Source: Rhexocercosporidium sp. MPI-PUGE-AT-0058
Taxonomy: Eukaryota > Ascomycota > Leotiomycetes > Helotiales
NCBI GenBank assembly: GCA_020746875.1
Contig: JAGTJL010000002.1
Span: 2,418,001-2,482,000, forward strand
Length of the DNA: 64,000 bases
Reading direction: 5' to 3'
Shown here: in pieces, positions 22,701-33,549 of the stretch
How the letters are laid out: each line of letters opens with the position of its first letter
Numbering within the stretch: the stretch's first letter is position 1
Notes under the pieces: generated by a model
What the model was told of the DNA's origin: nothing
The model's database searches: none
The model's input: only the letters and a program-made list of their open reading frames with translations
Translations under genes and position numbers: made by a program

Positions 22701-24701
22701 TTTCTTCACCAGAGCTGTCTAGTCATTAATTAGGTGGTTACTTTAGTCCCCGTCTCTTTGAGATGTGGAGACGGGGATTGCACTACCAAGGTCCAGGTAG
22801 GGTAAGCATAATATTTAACAAATGTATGAGGAGTCCCTTCTGCTTCATAGATACTAGTTACTCTCAGAAGCTTTTTGGCGAGCGGCTCGGGGAGGAGAAG
22901 GTTGAATTGCGCTCAATATTTCGGCCACATTATCCGCCTTTTTTAGCCACCGCTCTTCACCGACGCCTTCACCCGAGTTATCGGTGCGCACTAAGGACAT
23001 GCATATGATCACTCACAGCTCTCCTAGGATACTGACTGACATCCTTGACGAGATGAAAGCATTACATCGGCGCTCGTTGCCCACTCACGATGTGAAGTTA
23101 TTTTTTTTCCCCGTCAGCTCTCCTTTCTGCATGTCATGAGAATGTCGTGTGCCATGCACCAGATCTGCAAGATGGTTTCCGATTCGAGGAAAACATGGAC
23201 GTGCAAAGTCTAGAACAATCCCCTTCGACAAGTTTTGGACCGCTTCTCTGAAAATATAAGTACCCTGCCCAGCGTTGAAGCAGGGTGGCACGGCACCACC
23301 TCCGTCATTGAGAGGACCATACTAGTAGATCGATGGGCCGCAGCAGATGCACGACAGTCTGCAAGGTTACCCTGTAGCATCTGATAAAAAGGAACATGCA
23401 ATTTTCTCATGCTTCTTGAAATTCTGGCAAGGGTTCACAACCTCGCAGGCTGCCAATGGAACCAGAGCAGAATACGGTATATACGAAGTAGCTAGGCAAG
23501 CACCTTGCGATCTACTGGGTAGGAATTTCCCGGTCGACTAGCCTCGTCTTCCCTTCAGAACCCGAACGCAAAAGCTTCCATGCGTTTGCCTTACCGGCTC
23601 AGCCACCAATTCTCGCTGCTGTATCGACAGGACGCCTCTATCTTCAGTTTCGGTGTGGCAGTTAAAGCAGTCGAGACAAGGTTGCCAAAATACCAACAAA
23701 ATAAAATTAGGCAGGAAATAGTCTTGGCCCTGCAGTAGGGGGCACGCCGCACCATCCAAAGCCTGGAATATTCCGGGCGGTTCAGGCCATTAAAGGGACT
23801 TACTTTACTTTACATACGGTGTAGTATCACCATCGTGGAAGAGGTAGGTAGGCAGGCACCCTCCACCTGTCAAAGGTACCAAACACCAGAACGAGGTATT
23901 TTCAAATCATTGTCCATTTACCTCAAGTTGGCTTTACAACCTAGGTTATTACAGGAGCACTTGGTGATATTTCTGGTCACGAATTTCCTTGCAGAGCAAC
24001 TGGAAGCCTGTTCTGGTTATGTTGCCACTGTTGACACTGGATTTGAACCTCAGCTCAGGTGAACCATCCTTGATGGTGAATTCCAGTCAAGTGGTTCTGC
24101 CCATCAAGGAGCAAGGGTCGGCAAAATAGTGCACCACCGCGGATCTACTACCCCAAAAGAGGATTAGTGGTGAGACGCCGTTGATGTTCAATACCAGTCA
24201 GCAAAAGCCACCTACCATTTGCCAGTGTGTTCAACATCCCCTGCTCGTCTCCCTATCATTATACTTTTTCCCTTCTCAAACTCTTCCATTACGAGTGTGG
24301 TAGCCAAGGGTTGATGTTCCACGTTTACGAACTACATGGAGCAGCCAACTCTAGGCTCATTGACATCGCGTCACGGTCATGTTCGGCACAAACCGCGAGC
24401 GAGCCTTCATCATGGTGGGCGTCGAAGCGTCCGTAACCACTGTACAGCTTCCCACGAGCACTGTTGAAATATTGTCACAATCCCATTGGCAATTCTTTGC
24501 CGCGCGTTATCGAGCATGGACCAAACCCCTTTCTAGCATTTTTCCTACTTAAGTTTCCAGCAAGCTGGCATAGGCACTTCTTCAACCAAGGACTTTTGAA
24601 ACTCTCCCTATCTAGCATCTCAACAGATGATGCAATTTCTTTGTTGTTGATTTCCCCCTCATCAGTCACCTGGGTGCCTATGCATCTATACCATTCATCA
24701 G

Positions 24702-27340
24702 ATGCAAGGAGGTCGGCGAGCCGAACCTCGTTTGCCTCTCATAGCTCCGAGGCAGCAGGTTCCGCCCTCTCTTCAGCCCGGACTCGCATCATCTAGCAAT
24801 CCTCCTCCAGAAAATCGAAGAAGTAGGATCCCTCCAAGATCGAAAAGTGGTTGTTGGTTCGTTCTTGTACCGTCTTGTTTGACACTTCCGCTAACCAGAC
24901 ATCCAAGGACCTGTCGAACTCGCAGTATTTCTTCCTGCATCTTTCTCCAAACCTTCGCGGTGACTGACCATCGGTAGAGGTGAAATGCGACGAAGCAAGG
25001 CCCACATGTGGGGTACGTTGATGTACAATAAAGTCTGGGTACATTTAGCTGACTGGGTCATAGCAATGCGCGCGTCTTGGTTACACCTGGTAACTCTGTT
25101 GTATTTTTGACTTCTTCACTGCTGCTGACAGATTCTCCTAGTGACTATAATCCAAGAGTTGCCTTCAAAGATGATACACCCAGGATTCTGGAACGGACAC
25201 AGCAAGTTTCTACCACCGGTAGTCATGTTTGGGATCGTATGTGATCTCTCTGCTGAAGATATGGGTACACCGAAACTAACGAAAGTAGCAAATGCACAAG
25301 ACCAGGAACCCAGAGCCCGAGCATCGGAAGACATACTGCCCCCATTTTCAGCGCTCACGACCGATGATGAGCGAGAGAGAAAAGCAGAGTCGCGAGATCC
25401 TGGAACCTTTGTTGTAGTTGCAAACTTAACTAGCTTTGCAGATTTGCCCGAATACCGTGATGAAAGTCTAGGGAATCTACAACGGGGTTCTAGTTATTTA
25501 GAATACGAAGATGATCACGATGGTCAAGCGTCGCTATCTACTAGCATAGCTGAAGAGGTGGATGACCCCAATGTGAGTTCAAGCCTACGATGAGAAATTA
25601 ATGCAGTGCTTCTCAGCTACTCTATAGTAGCAGCATTCCTAAGATTTATGGAAGAGATGACGATACTGATATTGTGAGCGACAGGTCGTAATTCTCAAGA
25701 CTTTTGAAGATCCATTTCGGACAGTTTCTACGCCCATTCCCTTTCGACCGACTACAGTGCCAGTATCGCCTGCCTTTTCGCATTCGGCCGGTCATAGACA
25801 ACAGTTGTCAACGCAAGACAATTCATATATCGGTCCCAGTACAGTGTCTCTTCTCGACGCTGCTCGTCTCGGAGGAAAAGATGCCGATTTGCTGCATCAT
25901 TACCGAACGACGATCTCACCACAGATCATCCGGATTGGGAAGTCACAGGAAGATGAGGATATTTTTGAAGTCGAGGCTCGACAATACCCCCCAGTCAGTC
26001 AGGAGATATATACCGGGAGGTCTTTTACTGATACACAGCAGCTTTTCCATGCAATGATGGCACTCTCGGCTCTTAGCATAGCACACAAGAAAGGCTCTCA
26101 CGATGCCAATGCTTTAGAGCATTATCAGCAAGTCATTCCAGCTCTGCAGGCGACAGTTCAAAGCTGTCAAGATTCCTATGTAGGTTCATTTGGCTTCTCT
26201 TTGAATTTATCAAAGGCTCAACACAAAAAAAATACCTTTCCTGCGACGTAACGAGACGAATGCTGATTTCTCTCCAGTCTGACGGCGCATTATTGACACA
26301 TCTAGTTCTATTGCTCTATGAAATTGCTGCTCGTGAGTCAAACATGTGGCAGCGCCACTGCGATCAACTTCTACGAATCATTTCTATGCGACGACAAGGG
26401 TGTAGTGTTGACGATTATGACTTCATCATATGGATGATCTACTGTATCGACGTCTATGCGGTTTTGAGTGCAAGTGGAACAGGCATGTTTGTCGAGGTCG
26501 TCCTCAAACAGAATATGTTGCCGACACCAGAACGATGCTTGCTGCCAGCCAGGGCCGATCAACCACAAATTATCTACCCTGAGGAGCAGCCATACTTCCC
26601 GACACTAATCCATTTAAACCAAGAGGTCATCTTGATTGCACTGCAAGTTGGTCAGCTAGGTAGAGCCCTGCGAGCAGAGACTAGTCGCCAACAATATGAG
26701 GTTGAGACTATCAACAACGTACCGAGCATGAACCGATATGACCGTATCCAGTGTCTCCACAGACAGATTCTTGACTCAAGAATAAAATGGAGGTCTCAAT
26801 TTACAGATTTTTATACGTGGTTAAGGAGCCCAGAAACTCTCCCTGACAGGGTCTTTGAATGGGTAGAGCATGTGCGTTGTACTTTTCCTGGACTTAAACT
26901 GTTTCGTTCCTGACACTTTTTAGTCATACCTGCTATTCCGAGTCTGTATACTCTATGCACATACCAGCATGTACTCAGGGCAGCTGAACGACCCAGAGCC
27001 CGATACCGAAGCTCAGATCAATGTTTGCTGCGCGGAAATCCTTCATGCGGTCAGCATAATACTCTCCAAAGAACGATTCGACATGCGATTTATCGTGCTT
27101 CCACTTTTTATGGCAGGTTTCTGTACAAGAAATGCAGCAGAGAAAGAGACTGCTTTGAGATTCATGATGGAAATCGAGAAGAATGGGTACGGAGGAAGCA
27201 CTGACAATGCGAGGAGGCTCTTGCAAACTATATATGAGAAGCAACGTTTAGCAGTCATGCAGATGGGAAATGCGAACTCGGTCGATTGGATAGATGAGAT
27301 GGAAAGGAGCGGGCAACGGTTGATTATTTATGGGCTATGA
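24702..27340 (+). CDS. Zn2Cys6 transcription factor with fungal transcription-factor domain (Fungal_trans_2-like)
   Basis: This is a nuclear DNA-binding regulator. I reconstructed nine exons: 24702-24856, 24908-24924, 24978-25012, 25064-25089, 25142-25236, 25289-25572, 25685-26179, 26278-26871 and 26924-27340, total 705 residues. Joining exons 1-5 gives RSKSGCWTCRTRKVKCDEAR followed by PTCGQCARLGYTCDYN, a perfect six-cysteine binuclear zinc cluster (CX2CX6CX6CX2CX6C). Its introns have good branch sites (CTAAC in the first, ACTAAC in the fifth). The rest is a helical domain with FTDTQQLFHAMMALSALSIAH, HLVLLLYEIAARES and LHRQILDSRIKWRSQFTDFY. It ends in FIVLPLFMAGFCTRNAAEKE, as in the Fungal_trans_2 regulators. 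The alternatively spliceable 112 nt intron 6 is the least certain join. Targets are unknown; no enzyme cluster lies next to it. Confidence 0.85.
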
Positions 27341-28245
27341 TGGGTGAATATTGGGCAAGTGGTGCATTTACAGGGGCCAGTTGGCCAGGGAAAAGTTCAT
27401 GGCTCGTTGCTGTTTGCTACAGTACGAAGTCCGGGGGACGGAATCAATTTTGAGCATTTTGGCACCTGATACCAATATAGATTTTAGCTTGCATGTAGAG
27501 TATTCAAGACAGCAAAACAGCACCAAGAAAAAAGACTTTCCTCTCCCTATCCATAACCCCTAAAGAATATAAAGGTTATCTTAGTAAATGCTGAGTAATG
27601 CACAGCATTTTCCATCAACTCAAAAGCACAGAGGCCAGTGTGTCCTTAATATCTACAAGATGTAAATATGCAGTATGTCCATCTGGGAATTGAGTAATAG
27701 TCAAGCGAAACGAGGTTGTGAAAAGAGTAACAAACCTAGTAACCCGAACCGCGAATGACCTTGGCCACTATAGCAATACAGCCTAATTATAGTTTCTAGC
27801 ATCTGTTAGCAACATGACGAAATTTATGTTCAGACTTGCTGCCTCTGCATTCTAATTCTAATTTCATCAGCCTTGTTGGGGTGAATCACCGGGCCGCTTA
27901 TCAGATTGCGCATCCCTGTCAACCTAGAGGCAAGTTCATCTTCAGATGGCGGACCTCCATCCCATGAACCACTTCACCACAGCCACATGATGTCTCGATC
28001 GACTGGCATATTCGCCTCCTGATGATATTCGTTCTGCCGTCACATATTCACCAACAACAAGCATCGACAAGCTCCTGAGGATCTAAGTATTTAAAAACCG
28101 TCAGTCCACCAGGCCCAAACGCACCCCGCCATCAGGGTTTCTACGTCACTTCGGCGACTTTCTTTCGCCTCAAGCCTTGCAACTGGTCTCGAATATCTTG
28201 CAGAGCGCCCAGTACATCCTCGATTCATCCTCCACGTTGCCCATC
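27341..28245. other. Intergenic region
   Basis: This 905 bp lies between the zinc-cluster regulator and the UBX gene. No supported gene was seen. An in-frame non-ATG extension of the UBX ORF back to 28177 is not credible as a start. Confidence 0.45.
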
Positions 28246-29915
28246 ATGGAAGATAATGTGGACGCTTTCATGGCCTTCACTGGTGCAACTGCTGAAGTTG
28301 CAAGACGGTACCTTGGCCTGACCGAGAACGACGGACAGCAAGCCATCCAGCTCTACTTCGACTCCCCTGATCTTGCTACTGGTGTTGACCAGATCCCACA
28401 GGCATCTCCGCCTCCAGTCCCAAACTCCACCCGGCCACAAACCGACACGCAGAGTTCTCGAAGACCTGATCCCGCCGACTCAGATGAAGACTTGATGGAC
28501 ATGGACTACGATGATGGCAGCGACAATGAGGCATCACGGGCAGCAGCTATAGGCAGAGCAGCAGAGCTTGAGGACGACGAGGCCATGGCGAGGAGAATGC
28601 AGGAAGAGATGTACGCGGGTGGGGATGCCAGTGGGGGATTTGACGCGGATGGAGTTCGAGCACCCATCGGGCGAAGGACGGAGACTCTCGTAGGAGGACC
28701 GGAGGCGGACTGGGCTCCAGATGACATGCAAGCTGCGGTTCTTCAGCAGATGAGATCGAGAGCCCAAGCTAGACCTTGTATGTATTTCAGCCTCCAAGTC
28801 GTCTACTAGTACTAAATTTGGTAGCTCGGCTGGGTGTCTTCAACCAAGCACCAGTTCCTTCGATCTGGGAAGAGAACGCAGACCCAACTGCACGCCGCGA
28901 AGGCCTCGCCCGTGCAACTGGAGGTGCCTCGGAATCCTCGTCCAAGAATGCCCGACTTGCAGAGTTGTTCCGACCACCTTTCGAGCTTATGCTACAAGTG
29001 CCCTGGGATGTTGCTCGGGATAAGGGCAAGGAGGAGTCAAAGTGGATTTTGGTCAACGTTCAGGATCCTTCATTCTTCGACTGCCAGTCGCTCAACAGAG
29101 ATATTTGGAAGCACGAAGGTATCAAGGAACTTGTGAAGGAGAATTTCATTTTCATTCAGTACTCCAAGGACGACCCACGTGGTGCACAATACGTCCAGTA
29201 TTACTTCCCCCTCAAGGACAGTGATTCGGCATACCCGCATATTGCTATTGTAGACCCCAGAACAGGAGAGCAGGTCAAGGTTTGGTCCGGACCACCAGTA
29301 CCACCCGCTGGTGACTTCCTGATGCAGCTTGTCGAGTTCCTCGATCGCTACAGCCTGGATGTTACCAAGAAGAACCCCGTTGCCAAGCGGAAGCCAGAGA
29401 AGTCGAAGTCCATTGATGTCGACCGACTTACCGAGGAGGAGATGCTGGATCTTGCTTTGAGGAACAGTATGGCAAACAATGGCTCGCCTGGGCCGAAACC
29501 GGATGACCCAGATGACTTGACCAAGAGCTTTGGAGACGTCAAAGGGAAGGGAAAGGAGACCAAGGAGGTGGAAGTAACCGAGGGAGCAAATGGTGGTGAG
29601 GTGCAAGCAGACACCCCCTTCTCACGCATATCATCTACCAATCCTCACATCGAACCTGCCGCCGGACCTCGGATACAATTTAGACACCCAAATGGTCGCG
29701 TTGTACGTCGGTTCGATGGAAACGATACAGTCAGAAGTATTTACGAATGGCTGAAGGCCGAGCCATTAGAAGGCAAAGAGGGAATTGCCTTTGAACTGAA
29801 GGAAGGTGGGGGTATGGGCAAGGAAACGAGAGACCTGATCGAGTATCTGGATGTGACGATAAAAGATGCAGGACTTGGTGGCGGGACGGTCATGGTGGAG
29901 TTTCTGGAGGAGTAG
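28246..29915 (+). CDS. UBX-domain p97/Cdc48 cofactor, Ubx5/UBXD7 type
   Basis: These cofactors bring ubiquitinated substrates to the Cdc48/p97 ATPase. Exons 28246-28777 and 28825-29915 give 540 residues. Domain order matches UBXD7/Ubx5. First is a UBA-like N-terminus (DAFMAFTGATAEVARRYLGL), then an acidic linker. A UAS thioredoxin-like domain follows (KWILVNVQDPSFFDCQSLNR, FIFIQYSKDDPRGAQY, AYPHIAIVDPRTGEQ). Next is a ubiquitin-interacting motif (LTEEEMLDLALRNSM), and finally a C-terminal UBX fold (IQFRHPNGRVVRRFDGNDTV). In UBXD7 the UIM also contacts neddylated cullins, so a link to cullin-RING ligases is likely here but inferred. The start MEDNVDAFM matches the family; the intron falls after residue 177. 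Confidence 0.9.
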
Positions 29916-31283
29916 ACTTGGTCTTTTATGATAGATATCACTCTACGACATACGGGATATCATACATGGCGTTATGAATCATCAGAGTCTTCATTTCGGC
30001 ATTCTCATTGCAGGTTCAGGTTGCAGGTTGGGGGTTACCATCTCACAGATCCGAGATACTGGCTGGCGTTGTTTACACCCTTTCATTCGTGCTCGCTTCG
30101 TTTGGCTTTGCATGTAGAAAGGAATGGGAGCATAGATGATGAACGAGCAAGAAATTGCACCTAATCTTGCTAGTTCAAGTTCTTCAACAGCCTTTTGGAT
30201 TTGAGTGACTCTTCTCGATTGTGATTCGTAGTTGAAGGGTTGGATACCAATCTGCATCTCTGACTGGCTGGCTGGATATTTGTCGCGTGGACCAAGATGA
30301 TGGTGTTTTCGTGAGCCCCTAGCTGGTGTCAACGCGCCAAGGCCAAGAATTTCGAACGATTGGCTGAGGAGGACCGTGGACTTTCAGATAACAACAAAAC
30401 ATTCCGACGGTATTTCCGCAAAACAGTTCGTAGACGCCCTCCCAGTAAATGGATTTCATGCATTCTTTCCTTTCCGTCCCTTTCCCTCCCATTCCCCCGA
30501 ACTCTGACTCTCTACGGCTGTTCCTGAATACCTCCTCCCTTCCCTCCGACTTGGCTGGCCCTGAGCTGAGCTGAGCTGACCTGGTACTCCCTTGTTTGAA
30601 GCCCTGGGTATCCTGGCGTGTCGTGCTTACCTTCCCCGGATTTTTGAAACGCCGGCGAATTGGCTTCTGGATCAGATTCCATTCCTGGACGGTACGGTAC
30701 ATACAGTCTCGCCGGGCACTGCAGTCTAGACAGAAGAGAGAAGGTGCTCTGCTCTGTTGTTTACAGCTCCCGCATGGATAACAACACTACGAGGAGAGCG
30801 CATTCCCTTCTTTTCCGGAAATATATTCGACTGTTCCGCTGTAATCAATTTTCCCATTCGAAGTACGAGCACCGTCGCCGTGTTGACCCTCTCGTCTCTA
30901 ATTTCGCTACTCCCTCTGGCTTCGAGTCCGCGCCGAACCTCGAACTCGATCGACCCCACCATCACCACGTTAACGAACGACTCCCGCCCGCTTCTTTTTA
31001 CCTCCCTCACGATACGAAACTTACGAAACCTCCCTTTTGCCGGTGTGCATAATAGCAACAGTTCGTGCCGTGGATCGAACCGAGCTCCTGTTCATGCCCA
31101 GTGCAGTCAGCAGCACCGCGCGCGTTCGCCTGACTCCTTCGTCCGCGGCTGTAGCAACCAGATTCTGCGGCAGACATCCTTGCCAATAGCTCTTAGGGAT
31201 ATCCCCAGGAGAGACCAAGCTTCGCCGAAGCAACAGGAGTATTTCCACTCGGCTGCCCTCCGCTGGGAAAGAAACTCTGCACA
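29916..31283. other. Intergenic region and long kinase leader
   Basis: This 1.37 kb spans the UBX 3' end and the kinase upstream region. From about 30450 it is pyrimidine-rich (TCCCTTTCCCTCCC). Small ORFs here (for example 30757-31305) look like low-complexity Ser/Arg sequence and are not supported as genes. A long 5' untranslated leader for the kinase would fit, but this is inference. Confidence 0.4.
30561..30579. repeat. Short GAGCT/CTGAG tandem repeat
   Basis: Just over three copies of the five-base unit CTGAG in the region between the UBX and kinase genes. It is a simple repeat with no assigned role. Confidence 0.7.
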
Positions 31284-33549
31284 ATGGCAAGTGGAGGAGG
31301 CATGATGAGTGGTGTCGTAGATCCAGAGACGCTGTATACCAAGCAGAACTGCATAGGTATGGTATCTGCCGCTTGTATGTCAAGAGGACTACTAACAGGA
31401 ACACAGGTGGTGGCAGTTTTGGCAAAGTCTACAAAGGGTGAGTAATACCACGGCCGCTTCCCAAGCTATTCTAGAAACTCTGCTAAGATTGCTACAGTGT
31501 TGACAAACGTACCGGGCAAGCAGTTGCTATTAAAGTAATCGATGTCGAGAATGCCGAGGATGAAGTCGAGGATATCATACAAGAGATCTCCATTCTGTCG
31601 GAGCTACACTCGCCCTACGTCACTCAATACTATGGCTCATACTTGAGAGGATCGGACTTATGGATTGTCATGGAGTTTTGCTCGGGGGGTAGTTGTGGAG
31701 ATCTAATGAAGCCAGGCTTGATTGGGGAGGACTACATCTCTATCATCATACGGGAACTGCTGCTGGGTCTGGATTATCTGCATGGAGATAAGAAGCTTCA
31801 CAGAGACATCAAAGGTAAGGAACTTCTTAATATGGAATGCAACAAAGCTAATGGTTTGTAGCTGCCAATGTGTTACTGGGATCCAATGGACAGGTCAAAC
31901 TGGCCGATTTCGGTGTTTCTGGACAACTCTCAGCTACAATGACTAAGAAAAACACCTTCGTGGGCACGCCTTTCTGGATGGCTCCTGAGGTTATCAAACA
32001 ATCTGGTTACGATCATAAAGCAGACATCTGGTCATTGGGAATCACGGCTCTGGAACTGGCAAACGGCGAACCTCCTTACTCGGATATCCACCCCATGAAA
32101 GTTCTGTTCTTGATCCCAAAGAATCCACCACCTGAGCTAGAGGGTAACTTTTCAAAGGCGTTCAAGGAGTTTGTCGAACTTTGCCTTCAGAAGGATCCTC
32201 GGAAACGACCGTCTGCGAGAGAATTACTGAAGCATCCATTTGTACGGAGGGCAAAGAAAACATCGTACCTGACGGAGTTGATCGAACGATACGAGCGATG
32301 GGCAGTTCATCACAAGGGCGATGACGATGATTCAGATGATGGTCAGGAAGAAGCTCCACGATCAAATGCTAGCAGTGAAGATCTCTGGGATTTCGGTACC
32401 GTGCGACCTGCAGGAGGCAGAGGTACTGCTAGAGGTTCCGGCCGGGCAGGTCTCAATGCAATGGGAGAATCTGCAACGAATGCAAGATCATCAAGATCGT
32501 CCGAAAATGAGGATGATTATGCTGAACGACCACGAAGCTCTTCCCCCACCAAGTTGAAGGATTCGGGATATGTATCGAGCGCAGACACCATCAAAGCTAT
32601 GAACTCTCCCATTTCGGCTCAACCACCACGACAAACCTCGCCTCAGAGGCGGCCTGTTCCTAATTTGCAACCGACTTCCCCAGCGAAAATCCCACTTCCA
32701 CCCTCTCCAGAGAAGCACAGAACATATGCACCGGAAACACCAAGACCTATCCAACAATTTTATACCCCTCCAGACACTGATTCTCCCGACTATGACCGGT
32801 CGTTGCAAGAGCAACTTCAAAGAGACATGGGGTTTTTAAACATTGGATCGACGCCCTCACCTCAACTTGTCAAGTCGCATGCACCATCTAATTACCAGTC
32901 TATGGAAAGGGAGTCAGACTCTGTTTCTCGACTCCCAACACAACAACCACTCCCGAAACTTGGTCCTATTAAACTGCCAGAAATACCACCATTCCGTGGT
33001 CAACCCTTGCAGAAGCTCACGAATCAACTAAATGCAAGCACGTCCAAGCCATTACCACCATCTCATTTGCAACCCTTAGCTTCGCAGAATATGAATCCAA
33101 GAGATCTTGGTCAACAACCACTTCCAGCTCTGCCCTCGAAGTTGCGTGATAACACACCATCACGAGAAAGCTTCTCTTCTGAGTCTTCACGAACACCAAC
33201 ATCTATGCCATCACCAGCGCCTACCAGTCCCACTGGAGAGCTTGATGCTCTGAATGATGTTATCTTCCCTGCTCTCGAAGAGGCTCTCAAACGCAGGCAG
33301 TATCATCTTCAGCAGATGTTCCGGAACACGGGCACCACACCTAAGCAGCAACGAGCTCAGGCAGCGCACGAGAAATTGAGGAAATTAGTATACAAACTGG
33401 CTCACGTCTGCAAGGAGATTGATCACTTCGATAAGCAAGAGCCTGTCGGTATGGGCAAGGATGTCGATGTGTTCCTCGAGGGCTTACTGGAAGAAATACT
33501 TGTTAGAGTTGAGCCTGCTGATGACGAGGAGGGCGATGATAGGAGATGA
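31284..33549 (+). CDS. Ste20-like germinal-centre kinase (GCK-III/MST type)
   Basis: This serine/threonine kinase is of the group that includes Neurospora MST-1 and fission yeast Nak1, which act upstream of NDR kinases in polarity and septation. Exons 31284-31356, 31407-31437, 31498-31814 and 31862-33549 give 702 residues. Kinase motifs are complete. The Gly loop [12 protein letters not shown] is assembled from exons 1-3 (exon 2 is only 31 nt). Then come VAIKVID (catalytic Lys), HRDIKAANVLL (across intron 3), ADFGVSGQL and the GCK signature [13 protein letters not shown] disordered Pro/Ser-rich middle (about residues 300-590) leads to a helical C-terminal domain, [19 protein letters not shown] and [19 protein letters not shown], seen in this fungal subfamily. 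The exact orthologue (MST-1, Kic1 or Sid1 branch) needs a tree. Confidence 0.9.

Larger units (their letters stand above)
21410..24701. other. Gene-poor 3.3 kb region
   Basis: This region lies between the ECM29 start and the zinc-cluster regulator. The first few hundred bases are the ECM29 promoter, with short tandem repeats at 21604-21740. A stop-riddled stretch at 22300-22700 may be an old coding fragment. The remainder (22.7-24.7 kb) has only short ORFs without recognisable protein character. No tRNA could be folded by eye. Confidence 0.4.

Noticed and set aside
23970..24070. B-box-like GGATTTGAACC suggesting a minus-strand tRNA
   Set aside because: No matching A box or acceptor stem could be paired around it by eye.
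24793..25044. Minus-strand 83-codon ORF over the zinc-cluster exons
   Set aside because: The plus strand gives a perfect six-cysteine cluster after splicing; the minus frame is antisense chance.
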